A stretch of DNA of 64,000 nt, taken from contig NZ_RAPV01000001.1 in assembly GCF_003610295.1 (NCBI RefSeq), positions 4,588,001 to 4,652,000 of the forward strand. The letters run 5' to 3'. Source of the stretch: Paraburkholderia sp. BL23I1N1 (GTDB lineage Bacteria; Pseudomonadota; Gammaproteobacteria; Burkholderiales; Burkholderiaceae). Position numbers and translations under genes: made by a program. The notes under the pieces were generated by a model. It saw nothing but the letters and a program-made list of their open reading frames with translations. It ran no database searches and was not told the DNA's origin. Below, in pieces: positions 26,803 through 35,377 of this stretch. Positions within the stretch are counted from its first letter, which is position 1; every line of letters starts with the position of its first letter.

Positions 26803-27630
26803 ATGTATCTGACGATCCGCCACGACACGTCTTATCGCTACGAAGCGACGGTCCATTATTCGATCCAGCAATTGCGTCTCACACCGTCAAGCGGCGCCTC
26901 GCAGGTGGTGCGGCGCTGGAGCATTGACGCGCCCGGCAAGCTCGACGCTACCTTCGACGCTTACGGCAACGTGCTGCATACGCTCGTCATCAACAAGCCG
27001 CATGGCGAGATTCGTCTGCAGGTGGCGGGCGAAGTGGACACGATTCCGTTGATCGACGGTCAACTGCCCGACGCCGTCGGCCCGATTCCGCTCGAGCATT
27101 TCACCTGCTCGACGCGTCTCACGGAGGCCGACGCGGCGATTCGCGAGCTGGCCGAATCGGTGCCGAGCCTCGCGAGCTCGAGCAATCTGATCGAGTTGTC
27201 CGAACAGATCGTGCAGCGCGTGAAGTACAACACCGGTATCACCGAAGTCACCAGCACGGCCGCCCAGGCGCTCGCGCTCGGCAACGGCGTGTGCCAGGAC
27301 CATGCACACCTGATGCTGGCCTGCTGCCGTGCGCGTGGCATTCCGGCGCGTTACGTGAGCGGCTACATCGAACCCGGCGACGTGCGCTCCGAAGGCAGTC
27401 CGCCTGGGGCAGACCATGGCGCAAGCCACGCATGGGTCGACGTATGGCTCGACGGCCGTGGCTGGATTTCTGTCGACGTCACGCACGCCTCGTTTGCCAG
27501 CGAGATCTACTGCCGGCTCGCCGTGGCGCGCGATTACGAAGCCGCCGCGCCGGTGCGCGGCCGGCGGATCGGCGGGCTGGAGGAGCAGCTGAAGGTGTCC
27601 GTGACGGTGAGTGGGCAACAGCCGCAATAG
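26803..27630 (+). CDS. Transglutaminase-like cysteine protease family protein, Anbu operon gene 3
   Basis: A 275-residue protein with a beta-rich N-terminal transglutaminase-associated domain (YLTIRHDTSYRYEATVHYSIQQLRL) and a catalytic core with Cys164 (GNGVCQDHAH), His209 (ASHAWVDVW) and Asp225 (ISVDVTH). All three catalytic residues are present, so it should be active as a peptidase or amidase that cuts or remodels isopeptide bonds. It lies 13 bp after the alpha-E gene. Its probable substrate is the product of the ATP-grasp enzyme (inference from operon). Confidence 0.92.
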   Translation: MYLTIRHDTSYRYEATVHYSIQQLRLTPSSGASQVVRRWSIDAPGKLDATFDAYGNVLHTLVINKPHGEIRLQVAGEVDTIPLIDGQLPDAVGPIPLEHFTCSTRLTEADAAIRELAESVPSLASSSNLIELSEQIVQRVKYNTGITEVTSTAAQALALGNGVCQDHAHLMLACCRARGIPARYVSGYIEPGDVRSEGSPPGADHGASHAWVDVWLDGRGWISVDVTHASFASEIYCRLAVARDYEAAAPVRGRRIGGLEEQLKVSVTVSGQQPQ

Positions 27631-27694
27631 CGGGGTAAGGCGCATGCGAGTCGCATTACAATAGCGCCGTTCTGTTGTTTTTTGCGGGTACGTT

Positions 27695-28567
27695 ATGACT
27701 TACTGTGTCGCGATGTGCGTCGATGAGGGGCTCGTGTTTCTTTCGGACACGCGCACCAACGCGGGTGTCGATCACATCAGCACTGCGCGCAAGATGTCGG
27801 TGTTCGAGCAGCCGGGCGAGCGCATGCTCGTGCTGCTGGGCGCCGGCAATCTGTCGCTCACGCAAGCGGTGCTGCACGAGCTGTCCGAGCCTGCCGATCC
27901 CTCGCAACCCACGCTCTGGAACGCGCCCACCATGGCCGATGCGGCCCGTGTGATCGGCCACGCGGTGCGCCGCGTGCATCAGCGCGAAGCGGACGCGTTG
28001 CAGGAATTCGGCGTCGACTTCAATTGCAGCTTCATTCTCGGCGGCCAGATCGCGGGCAACCGGCCGCGCCTGTTCATGATTTACGCCGCGGGGAATTTCA
28101 TCGAAGCGTCGGCCGTGAATCCGTATTTCCAGATCGGCGAGGCCAAGTACGGCAAGCCGATCATCGATCGCGTGCTAACGCCGTCCACGCCACTCGACGA
28201 AGCGGCCAAGTGCGCGCTCATTTCGATGGATTCGACGCTGCGTTCGAATCTTTCGGTCGGGCTGCCGCTCGATCTGCTGGTCTACGAAAAAGATTCGCTA
28301 CGCGTTACGCGTTTCGTTTCGATCGATCACGACAATGCGTACTTCGAGATGATTCACCGCACGTGGGGCGAGCGGCTGCGTCAGGTATTCGGCGAGATTC
28401 CCGATCCGGACTGGCGGGATTCGCCCGATGTGCCGTTGCTGCAGCGCGAGCGCGCGCTGGTGCTGCATCGCGCGCCGGTGGGGGCGGACGGCGTGGAGCA
28501 TGAACTCGATGCGAAGCCGGCGCAGACGTTGGCGCAGGCGGAGAAGGGAAAGGCGCAGCGTCGCTAG
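27695..28567 (+). CDS. Anbu: proteasome-type peptidase, ancestral beta-subunit family
   Basis: A 290-residue Ntn-hydrolase resembling HslV and proteasome beta subunits but longer. After Met removal Thr2 (MTYCVAMCVDEG) would be the nucleophile, with Asp18 (LSDTR) and Lys33 (STARKMSVF) at the catalytic positions. Conserved Anbu segments include LLGAGNLSLTQAV, FNCSFILGGQIAG and LSVGLPLDLLVYEKDSL. Anbu assembles into open helical or ring-like oligomers and has no dedicated unfoldase ATPase; none is encoded here. It closes the four-gene operon 64 bp after the transglutaminase gene. Confidence 0.93.
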   Translation: MTYCVAMCVDEGLVFLSDTRTNAGVDHISTARKMSVFEQPGERMLVLLGAGNLSLTQAVLHELSEPADPSQPTLWNAPTMADAARVIGHAVRRVHQREADALQEFGVDFNCSFILGGQIAGNRPRLFMIYAAGNFIEASAVNPYFQIGEAKYGKPIIDRVLTPSTPLDEAAKCALISMDSTLRSNLSVGLPLDLLVYEKDSLRVTRFVSIDHDNAYFEMIHRTWGERLRQVFGEIPDPDWRDSPDVPLLQRERALVLHRAPVGADGVEHELDAKPAQTLAQAEKGKAQRR

Positions 28568-28748
28568 GCGGGTGGGTCAGCGTAGAGCTACGGACCGGAA
28601 GCACCGCACCAAGGTCGTCACGAGCCTGTTAAGGGCTTGCTGGCGGCCTTTTTCTTTTGCTTCACGTGTTGAATTGATTGCGATGGGCGCGCAGTGCGTG
28701 CAGGGCCGTCCATCGATTCGCCGCGTGTGCACGCCAGAACTCGCAGAC

Positions 28749-28786
28749 AAAAAAAAACCAGCCACAGGCTTGCGCCTGTGGCTGGT
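28749..28786 (-). terminator. Rho-independent terminator of the porin gene
   Basis: Perfect 13-bp arms ACCAGCCACAGGC (28757-28769) and GCCTGTGGCTGGT (28774-28786). On the minus strand the stem runs into a T-run (A-run 28748-28757 on plus), 40 bp after the porin stop. Confidence 0.9.
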
Positions 28787-28825
28787 CTTCAACTGCGTGT
28801 TGCTTCAGCAGTCCGTCAAGTTTGA

Positions 28826-30013
28826 TTAGAACTTGTGGCGGATGCCCAGGCTAACCATTTCTTGCGAGTTGGAAGCCGAGTTGTAGCCGTACGAACCGAT
28901 CGATGCGCCAGCCGAGACCAGGTTGCCGCTCGAATTGCGTTGTTGGCCGCTTGCGTGTTGCCATGCGCCGACCAGGTAGAGGTCCGTGCGCTTCGACAGG
29001 TTGTAGTCGCCGCCGAGAGAAACCTGGTTATACGTTGCGCTCGAGTCGCCCGTGCCCTTCGTGTAGATGTAGCCCACGCCCACCAGCATAGCCGGCGTTG
29101 CCTGGTAGCCAAGGTACACGCCGCCGACGTTGAACTTCTCGGTCGAACCGAAGCCCGAATTTGCATCCGGCTTGTATTGCGCATTGCTGTAGCGCAGGTT
29201 GACCGTGAACGGGCCCGTTACGTATTGCGCTGCGACCTGAGCGATACCGATCGACTTCGCTGCTGCGTAAGCCGTGTTGACCTGACCGTCGAACGTACCG
29301 TCCGACGTGCTGCCATTCCAGCCTGCCGACGGCGGCGTGCCAGCCGTGCGGCTAGCCAGCGTGTTGCCGTTGTCAGCGCGGAAGTAGCCTGCAGCAATGC
29401 TGAACGGACCCGTTGCGTACGTTGCAGCGCCCGACCACGTTTGACCCGAACCCGTCTGGCCAGCGACGCCACCAAAGGCGTACATACCTTCGAACTGGAA
29501 GCCGCCCCACACCGGCGAGGTGTACTTGACGGCGCTGTTCGTGCGCGAGGAGTTGTCGTTGTTATCGACGTCGCCCGGCGTGGTGAAGGTGGAACCGAAG
29601 TAGTTGTCGCCCGTCAGCGGCTGAACCAGGTCAACCACCGGGTCGTACTGACGACCCAGCGTGACTGTGCCCCACTGATCGCCCGTCAGACCGACGTAGG
29701 CTTGACGACCGAACATACGGTTGCCTTGGCCCAGCTTGCCACTGTTCACGTCAAAGCCGTTTTCCAATTGGAAGATTGCCTTCAGGCCACCGCCGAGGTC
29801 TTCCGTGCCCTTCAGGCCAAAACGATCGCCTTGCAGGTTGCCGGCGTACAGCCCGACGAGATTCGAATTCTTGCCGGTGGCGTCTTTCGTGTTGTGAACG
29901 TACTGGACCGACTCATCGATCAGGCCGTAGAGGGTAACGCTGCTTTGAGCGTGTGCTACGCCGGTGGCGCTAAGGAGCGCCAGCGAGAGGCTAGACAGTG
30001 CGATTCGTTTCAT
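28826..30013 (-). CDS. General Gram-negative porin (OmpC/Omp38-like trimeric type)
   Basis: A 395-residue outer-membrane protein. The signal peptide MKRIALSSLSLALLSATGVAHA is cleaved before QSSVTLYGLIDESVQY, the standard Burkholderiales porin opening. Family marks include DRFGLKGTEDLGGGLKAIFQLENGF, RQAYVGLTGDQWGTVTLGRQ and the C-terminal aromatic strand ending in Phe (VSLGIRHKF) for BAM recognition. The start at 30013 follows GTGGAGAAA. It forms a passive diffusion channel. A 400-bp AT-rich upstream region suits a strongly regulated, abundant protein. Confidence 0.95.
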   Translation of the reverse strand: MKRIALSSLSLALLSATGVAHAQSSVTLYGLIDESVQYVHNTKDATGKNSNLVGLYAGNLQGDRFGLKGTEDLGGGLKAIFQLENGFDVNSGKLGQGNRMFGRQAYVGLTGDQWGTVTLGRQYDPVVDLVQPLTGDNYFGSTFTTPGDVDNNDNSSRTNSAVKYTSPVWGGFQFEGMYAFGGVAGQTGSGQTWSGAATYATGPFSIAAGYFRADNGNTLASRTAGTPPSAGWNGSTSDGTFDGQVNTAYAAAKSIGIAQVAAQYVTGPFTVNLRYSNAQYKPDANSGFGSTEKFNVGGVYLGYQATPAMLVGVGYIYTKGTGDSSATYNQVSLGGDYNLSKRTDLYLVGAWQHASGQQRNSSGNLVSAGASIGSYGYNSASNSQEMVSLGIRHKF

Positions 30014-30305
30014 CCATTTCTCCACGCAGATGATTAGTTTGTTGTTGCGGAAAGGAGAATAGCTCACTGCCCCAACGGGCAAGAACTGGAAAAAAAAGAC
30101 TGTCTCCAAAAACCGACAAACGACGCAAAGCCTTGTATTTAAAGCCCGTTAACGATTGTTGCTATTTTCGCAATATTTAATCGTTGACTGCGCATTATTG
30201 TTGTTTTGTTGACAGTGAAGGCTTCGGTACCTGCAATTTAGACACTTGTGTGAATGGTCTTTGTAATCTAGTCGTCTAATTTTTCAGGCCGTTTTGCAGC
30301 GTCCA
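30014..30305. promoter_or_regulatory. AT-rich porin promoter and leader region
   Basis: This gap upstream of the porin is clearly AT-richer than its surroundings (for example around 30160-30215 and 30260-30290) and contains several TTG/TATTT motifs, as expected for a promoter with nucleoid-protein or OmpR-type control. I cannot assign exact -35 and -10 boxes with confidence. Confidence 0.4.
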
Positions 30306-30347
30306 TATAAAAGTCCAGCCGCGTCACGCTTGACGGACGCGCTGGAC
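30306..30347 (-). terminator. Candidate terminator of the BrkB-family gene
   Basis: Arms at 30313-30325 and 30336-30347 (GTCCAG-C-CGCGTC pairing with GACGCGCTGGAC, one bulge) form a strong hairpin. Read on the minus strand it is followed by TTTTATAT, about 95 bp after the stop of the upstream BrkB-like gene. Confidence 0.6.
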
Positions 30348-30442
30348 AGAATTTATGCGCTGTGAGCAGGTAGAGACCGCTGTGGTTGCAACGTATGGCC
30401 GAACCGCGTCAATTCTTACCCGCGACTCACCCGCGACGACCG

Positions 30443-31756
30443 TTATCGTCCGCCGTTACGGCGCGCCACGGTCGCGGCTGCCAGTCCGGCCGCCGCCGCA
30501 AACAGCACCGAGGTCCAGGGATGCCGTCTGACATAGCGATTGGCCGCGACGGCCGTGCGGCCCGCTTCGACCAGCGTGACGGCGGCGACGCGTGTCGCCT
30601 GTGCTTCGGCAAGAACGACGGTACGGCCGATCTTGACCGCAGCCGCTCGCGCTGAAGTCGTCTCTTGCGCTTGCATCGGCGGCAAATCCGACGCTGGAGT
30701 AGCGGCGGCACGCGTCGAAGCCGATGCCGCGCCGGTGGTTGCAGGCGCTAATCCGGCGGCACCGGCCTCGCGGTCTTCCAGGCGAGGCACGGCATCCGCC
30801 GTAATTGTCGATGCCGCCAGCACCGAAGCGAGCATGGCGCGGCTGCCGGGCGGCGACTCTTCCTGCATGCCCCATCCGCCGCGCGGATCGTGCATGCGCC
30901 CGCGCGCCGCAGAAAATTCAGCGCCGAGCAGGAGCACGGCAGCCGAGAAGTACAACCACATCAGCAGCACGGCCAGCGAGCCGGCCGCGCCGAACGAACT
31001 CGCCATCCCGGCGTGCGCGATATAAAGCGCGAACAGCTTTTTGCCCGCCGAGAACAGCACGGCGGCAACGATCCCGCCGACGAACGCATCGAGCCAGCGC
31101 ACCTTGGCGTCCGGCAGAAACTTCAGCAGACCGGCAAAGGCAAAGGCCAGCACCAGCAAGCCGACGCCGAATTGCAACAGATTGCCGATCACCACATACG
31201 GCGAGTCGCCCCACAGCCATTTGCCGATGAACGTGATGACCGTATCGAGCACCAGCGAGACGATCAGCAGGAACGCGACACCGAGCACCAGGCCGAACGA
31301 AATCAGGCGTACGCGCACCATCGCGATCACGCTCGACGAACGCGGGCCGGTATAAGGCCACACCAGATTGAGTGCGCTATTGAGCGACGAAAACGTAGCG
31401 GAGGCCCCGATCGCCAGCATCGTGAACGAAATAATTGCCGCGATGCCGCCGGCGCTGCCGCTGTGATGGGCGTTCTCAACGATGGTTTGCACGCCCGCGG
31501 CGGCCTGGTCGCCGAGCAGGCCGTGAATGTGGGTGAACAGTTCGCCGCGCGCGGCGGCGGCGCCGAAGAACCAGCCCGCGACGGCGATGACCATGACCAG
31601 CGTCGGCGCAAGTGAGAATGCCGCATAGAAGGCGATGCTGGCGGCCATGGCCGCGCAGCGGTCGTCGGCAAACTGTTTGAATGCGCTGATTGCCCAACTC
31701 GCCTGTTTGCGGGCCACCAACTGGAGGTTCTCGGCGGAAAGCGTGTCGATGTCCAT
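30443..31756 (-). CDS. YihY/BrkB-family inner-membrane protein with ElaB/YqjD-like C-terminal segment
   Basis: A 437-residue protein. Residues about 20-300 are a YihY/UPF0761 domain with six transmembrane helices (AAMAASIAFYAAFSLAPTLV, MLAIGASATFSSLNSALNLVW, DAFVGGIVAAVLFSAGKKLF, LAVLLMWLYFSAAVLLLGAEF). An Ala-rich linker leads to a C-terminal block RYVRRHPWTSVLFAAAAGLAAATVARR, which matches the membrane anchor of DUF883 (ElaB/YqjD) ribosome-associated proteins. The start at 31756 (MDIDTLSAEN) removes a 32-residue spurious extension. The family was once called ribonuclease BN by mistake; function remains uncertain. Confidence 0.88.
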   Translation of the reverse strand: MDIDTLSAENLQLVARKQASWAISAFKQFADDRCAAMAASIAFYAAFSLAPTLVMVIAVAGWFFGAAAARGELFTHIHGLLGDQAAAGVQTIVENAHHSGSAGGIAAIISFTMLAIGASATFSSLNSALNLVWPYTGPRSSSVIAMVRVRLISFGLVLGVAFLLIVSLVLDTVITFIGKWLWGDSPYVVIGNLLQFGVGLLVLAFAFAGLLKFLPDAKVRWLDAFVGGIVAAVLFSAGKKLFALYIAHAGMASSFGAAGSLAVLLMWLYFSAAVLLLGAEFSAARGRMHDPRGGWGMQEESPPGSRAMLASVLAASTITADAVPRLEDREAGAAGLAPATTGAASASTRAAATPASDLPPMQAQETTSARAAAVKIGRTVVLAEAQATRVAAVTLVEAGRTAVAANRYVRRHPWTSVLFAAAAGLAAATVARRNGGR

Positions 31757-31967
31757 GGTCGTTTTTCTCAAGGGGATACGGGCGCCGGATACGCCGTGTG
31801 CGTGCCGTTGAGGTGGCGTCGATGCAGCCCTTTGCATCGACGCCTTTCGCAAACCTTGTGCCTGTCACTATAACAAGCGCTGCATGCAGGCGCGCGTGAT
31901 ATGCCGCAAGCACGCCGCAAACACCGGTGCCGTTAGAATGCCGATGGACCTTTAAACTTTTATCACT

Positions 31968-32507
31968 ATGCACTCGCACGAACTCGTCAAGCAGCTGGAC
32001 GTCATTCCCGCGGAACAATTGCGCGCGCATTTGCCCGCGCAAGTCGTCGAGAATCTGCCCGCCCAGGGCGTGACCGTATTTGCCGTTAGCGACGATGCTT
32101 CGGACACCGCCGAATTTAGCGCGCGCTACGGCTTTGGCCTTGAAGACTGCGCCAACACGATCGTGATCCGCTACAAGAAGGACGGCGCCGAGCATTACGC
32201 GGCGCTGGTTTCGCTGGGCTCGCTGCGCCTCGACATCAATGGCGCGGTGAAGGCCGCATTGGGCGCACAGCGCCTTTCGTTCGCCAAACGGGAGGCCGCC
32301 GTGGAGCATAGCGGGATGGAGTTCGGCGGAATTACGGCGTTTGGCCTGCCGGAAGACTGGCGCATTCTCGTCGACGCCGCCGTCATGGAGCGTGCTCAGA
32401 TTGTGATGGGGGCAGGGGTACGGGCGGCCAAATTGTTATTGGCGCCCGAGGTGCTGCAGCAGTGGCCGCGCTGTGAGGTTGCTTCGCTTGCGCTGCCGGT
32501 CGAGTGA
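31968..32507 (+). CDS. YbaK/EbsC-family aminoacyl-tRNA deacylase-like protein
   Basis: A 179-residue protein with the YbaK/ProXp fold: YGFGLEDCANTIVIRYKKDG, AALVSLGSLRLDINGAVKAALGAQRLSFA and the motif AVEHSGMEFGGITAFGLP. Relatives hydrolyse mischarged aminoacyl-tRNA in trans, such as Cys-tRNA(Pro) or Ala-tRNA(Pro). The exact specificity cannot be read here. The gene stands alone, divergent from the BrkB-type gene across a 211-bp gap. Confidence 0.9.
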   Translation: MHSHELVKQLDVIPAEQLRAHLPAQVVENLPAQGVTVFAVSDDASDTAEFSARYGFGLEDCANTIVIRYKKDGAEHYAALVSLGSLRLDINGAVKAALGAQRLSFAKREAAVEHSGMEFGGITAFGLPEDWRILVDAAVMERAQIVMGAGVRAAKLLLAPEVLQQWPRCEVASLALPVE

Positions 32508-32576
32508 ATCGTCCTGAACGCAGCCGGCCGCGCGACTGCGTGACGATACTTCGCTGCGCTCGCCGGGCGCGTTCGC

Positions 32577-33167
32577 TCAGATGATCAGACGAGAGATCTT
32601 GGTGCCTTCGAGCGACACACCGGCCATCAGGCCGCCGTTCGTCAGCACAAACGCTTCGACCGGGCTGGTGGCGGTCGAGGTGTCGACCGCGCCGTTCGCG
32701 CCGACCTTCAGCACGGCGACCGTTGCATCCGCGCCCGCCGCCCATCCCTGGCTGCCGAGGAAATTATCGAGCGCGTCCTGCGTCATGAACAGGAAGATGA
32801 GCGCCTTGGACTGCGCGCCGATCTGCAAACCGAACGAGCCCGCGACGGTGCTGTAATAGCCCGCCGTGCGTCCGGCCACGCGCAACGCGCCTTCGCCGTA
32901 TTGCCCGCCAACCCAGAAGCCCGCCGAAATCACCGAGGGGAACACGAGCACGCCGCGTGCTTTGCCGACCAGCTCACGGGAGCCGGTGACGTTCTCGTAG
33001 AGACGTGACAAGGTTGAATCGACGCCGGCGTTGATCGTGTCGCGTTTGCTGGCGTTCGTCGAGGAGGACGAGTTCGAGGGCGGCGACGTGGTCGTGCAGC
33101 CGGCGAGACCCAGGCCCGCCGTAGCCAAAGCGGCGCTCGTGGTCATGATGAATTGTCGTCTGCGCAT
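32577..33167 (-). CDS. SYLF-domain (YSC84-like) lipoprotein
   Basis: A 196-residue protein with an Arg-rich N-terminus (MRRRQFIMTTSAAL) and a lipobox ending at Cys24 (LGLAGC), so it is probably a lipoprotein, possibly Tat-exported. A Ser/Thr/Asn linker is followed by a SYLF domain: GKARGVLVFPSVISAGFWVGGQYGEGALR, GSFGLQIGAQSKALIFLFMT and a C-terminal GVSLEGTKISRL. SYLF domains bind phospholipids. Location in the periplasm or envelope is likely; the role is unknown. Confidence 0.9.
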   Translation of the reverse strand: MRRRQFIMTTSAALATAGLGLAGCTTTSPPSNSSSSTNASKRDTINAGVDSTLSRLYENVTGSRELVGKARGVLVFPSVISAGFWVGGQYGEGALRVAGRTAGYYSTVAGSFGLQIGAQSKALIFLFMTQDALDNFLGSQGWAAGADATVAVLKVGANGAVDTSTATSPVEAFVLTNGGLMAGVSLEGTKISRLII

Positions 33168-33386
33168 GATTGTTCTCCTTGTGCGTGATGAAGATTGTGA
33201 TTTCTCTTTTGACAGCCAATGCCGTGGGCCGTGGGCCGTGACGCCGGCAGCCCGTATGCCGGCAGCCCGTACTCCTGCTAACCAGCATGTAGCATGCCTG
33301 ATGTCACGGCTTGGGTATCAGACTGTCATGACACGCAGACGTTCGCACGGAGATGCACGGCGTTCAATGCCGCGCCTCCCCGATCC

Positions 33387-34775
33387 CTATGCCGCCGGGC
33401 GGATATTCTGATTGTGGCGGAACAGATTGTGCGGGTCGTAGCGGTTCTTCACGGCGACGAGACGCTCGTAGTTGGGCCCATACGCGTCCGCCACCCGGCC
33501 GCCTTCCTCCTGCGTCATGAAGTTGACGTACACGCTGCCTAGCGCGAACGGCGCGGCTGCGTCGAAGAAAGCGCGGGCCCAGGCAATGCAGCGCTCGTCA
33601 TCGCTCGCGTCGTCCCAACGGCTGTGCACGTTCATCGCGTACTGCGTATCGCGGCTCGAATAGGCCATGGCTTCGACGGGCACCCGGCTCGTCTGTGCGC
33701 CGATCTGCCCGAAGAAGATTTCGCATTGCGGCGACGGCAGCTTCTCGATGGAATCGAGCAGCGCGTCGATGAGACCGTCCGGAATGCCGTCGAGGTTGTG
33801 CGACTTCCAGTAGTTGCGGGCCCCCGGCGTAAGCAGCGGATCGAACGCCTGTTGCCACATGGCGTACGGCATCGGCCCAAGTTGTTCGCCGACCGGCGTG
33901 CCGAGGCCGCGTACAGGCTCCACCACGGACGGCCCGTTTTCGACGGGGCCCGAATAGCACGTCGCGAATACGATGACCGGCTTGCCGTGCACCTCGGGCG
34001 GCAGGAACGGCAGCGGCGGTGCAAGCCGCAACACGGCCCATACGCTCAACTCTTCCGGCATGTTGTCCACCGCCGTGCGGTACTGGAGGAGGGCATTCTT
34101 CGCCTGATCGAGCGGCAGCACGACAAGGCCGCCATAGACGAGCGGCCCTACCGGATGCAGCGCGAACTCGAAACGCGTCACGACGCCGAAGTTGCCGCCG
34201 CCGCCGCGAATCGCCCAGAACAGATCGTCATGGGAATCGGCGCTCGCGTGCAGCAGCTCGCCGTCGGCGGTGACCACATCCGCTGAAATCAGACTGTCGA
34301 CAGTCATGCCGTATCGGCGGCTCAGCCAGCCGAACCCGCCGCCGAGCGTCAGACCCGCTACGCCGGTGGTCGAGTTGATGCCAAGCGGCGTGGCGAGCCC
34401 GAACGCTTGCGCTTCGTGGTCGAAATCGCCGAGCGTTGCGCCAGGCTCGACATACGCGCGACGCGCCACTGGATCGATATGTACCGATTTCATCGGCGAC
34501 AGGTCGATCACGAGGCCGTCGTCGCACAGCGCGGTGCCGGCGATGTTATGGCCACCGCTGCGTATCGCCAGCGGCAGGCCGTTGTCGCGGGCGAATGCCA
34601 CGCCGCGGCGCACGTCGGCCACGCCGGCGCAGCGCAGGATCATCGCCGGTTGCCGGTCGATCATTGCATTCCAGATGCTGCGGGCCGCGTCGAAACCTGC
34701 CTCGCCGGGCAGCAACAGCTCGCCTCGGATCGCGGCTTTGAGTTCTTCAGCGGCGCTGCTGGACACGCTAACCAT
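33387..34775 (-). CDS. FAD-binding oxidase of the berberine-bridge-enzyme (PCMH) family
   Basis: A 462-residue flavoprotein. The PCMH FAD domain (about 40-215) contains the covalent-flavin His motif RSGGHNIAGT, GVAGLTLGGGFGWLSRRYGMTVD and GGGGNFGVVTRFEF; the substrate domain follows, and the C-terminal BBE motif is RYDPHNLFRHNQNI. The second cysteine used for bicovalent flavin attachment in plant enzymes is replaced (VAGL), so attachment would be mono-covalent. The start at 34775 follows GGAGGT. Relatives oxidise sugars, alkaloids or aclacinomycin-like compounds; the substrate here is unknown. No cytochrome partner is adjacent. Confidence 0.9.
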   Translation of the reverse strand: MVSVSSSAAEELKAAIRGELLLPGEAGFDAARSIWNAMIDRQPAMILRCAGVADVRRGVAFARDNGLPLAIRSGGHNIAGTALCDDGLVIDLSPMKSVHIDPVARRAYVEPGATLGDFDHEAQAFGLATPLGINSTTGVAGLTLGGGFGWLSRRYGMTVDSLISADVVTADGELLHASADSHDDLFWAIRGGGGNFGVVTRFEFALHPVGPLVYGGLVVLPLDQAKNALLQYRTAVDNMPEELSVWAVLRLAPPLPFLPPEVHGKPVIVFATCYSGPVENGPSVVEPVRGLGTPVGEQLGPMPYAMWQQAFDPLLTPGARNYWKSHNLDGIPDGLIDALLDSIEKLPSPQCEIFFGQIGAQTSRVPVEAMAYSSRDTQYAMNVHSRWDDASDDERCIAWARAFFDAAAPFALGSVYVNFMTQEEGGRVADAYGPNYERLVAVKNRYDPHNLFRHNQNIRPAA

Positions 34776-35074
34776 GACACACCTCCAGACATAATGAGCG
34801 ACGCTCTCAAATCGCAATTCAGCTGAACAAAGTAAATTGAAAGCGTCTGGACAGGTTCAATTTGCGTCCAGTAAACGGTCCTGTTTCCTTAAGTCAAACG
34901 AAGGTAAACCCGCGTCTGCGATCGATGCCGCGCGAAGGCGTGTGCTGCAAGTGTCTGCGCGTTGCGGCGCGAGTCATGAGGTCGCCGCCGTTGCGTATGG
35001 TGGAAATGCTCCGGGAAAAGACCACGAGAAGAAGTGTTGGTTGTGCGTCGCGGTGGTGGCTGCGCGACGACACT
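34776..35074. other. Spacer between the FAD oxidase start and the dehydrogenase remnant
   Basis: About 300 bp without a convincing gene. An open plus-strand frame runs through it into the dehydrogenase remnant, but its translation here resembles no family. It probably holds the oxidase promoter on the minus strand. Confidence 0.45.
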
Positions 35075-35377
35075 TTTTTGGCCGTGAAGCATTTCGGCCA
35101 TGTGGTCAGCGCGCTCGGGTGGGGCACGCATGCGCTAGCGCCGCTGTCGTTTCGCGAAGCCACTTACTCGGGCGTGTTCACGCTGCATGCCTTGCTTTCC
35201 GGCGAAGGCCGCGCGCATCACGGCGAAATGCTGCGTATGGCGGCGCGGCTCGCTGAAGAAAACAGGCTCGCGCCCCGGCTCGACCCACGGCGCTTTGATC
35301 TGAGATCCGCGCAGCTTGCTTATGACGCACTGGCCGACGGCAGTGCGCGAGGCAAAGTTGTGGTCGAGGTGAATTGA
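35075..35377 (+). pseudogene. C-terminal remnant of a zinc-binding (MDR) alcohol dehydrogenase
   Basis: Roughly 100 codons encode a typical quinone-oxidoreductase/MDR C-terminus: ATYSGVFTLHALL, HHGEMLRMAARLAEENRL, PRLDPRRFDL and the terminal DGSARGKVVVEV. The catalytic N-terminal domain and Rossmann motif are absent upstream, where the frame becomes unrelated. It is therefore a decayed fragment rather than a working gene. A related intact gene elsewhere in the genome may be the parent. Confidence 0.75.

Noticed and set aside
30443..31756. Ribonuclease BN annotation for the BrkB-like gene
   Set aside because: That label derives from an old misassignment of the YihY family; the protein is a multi-helix membrane protein.
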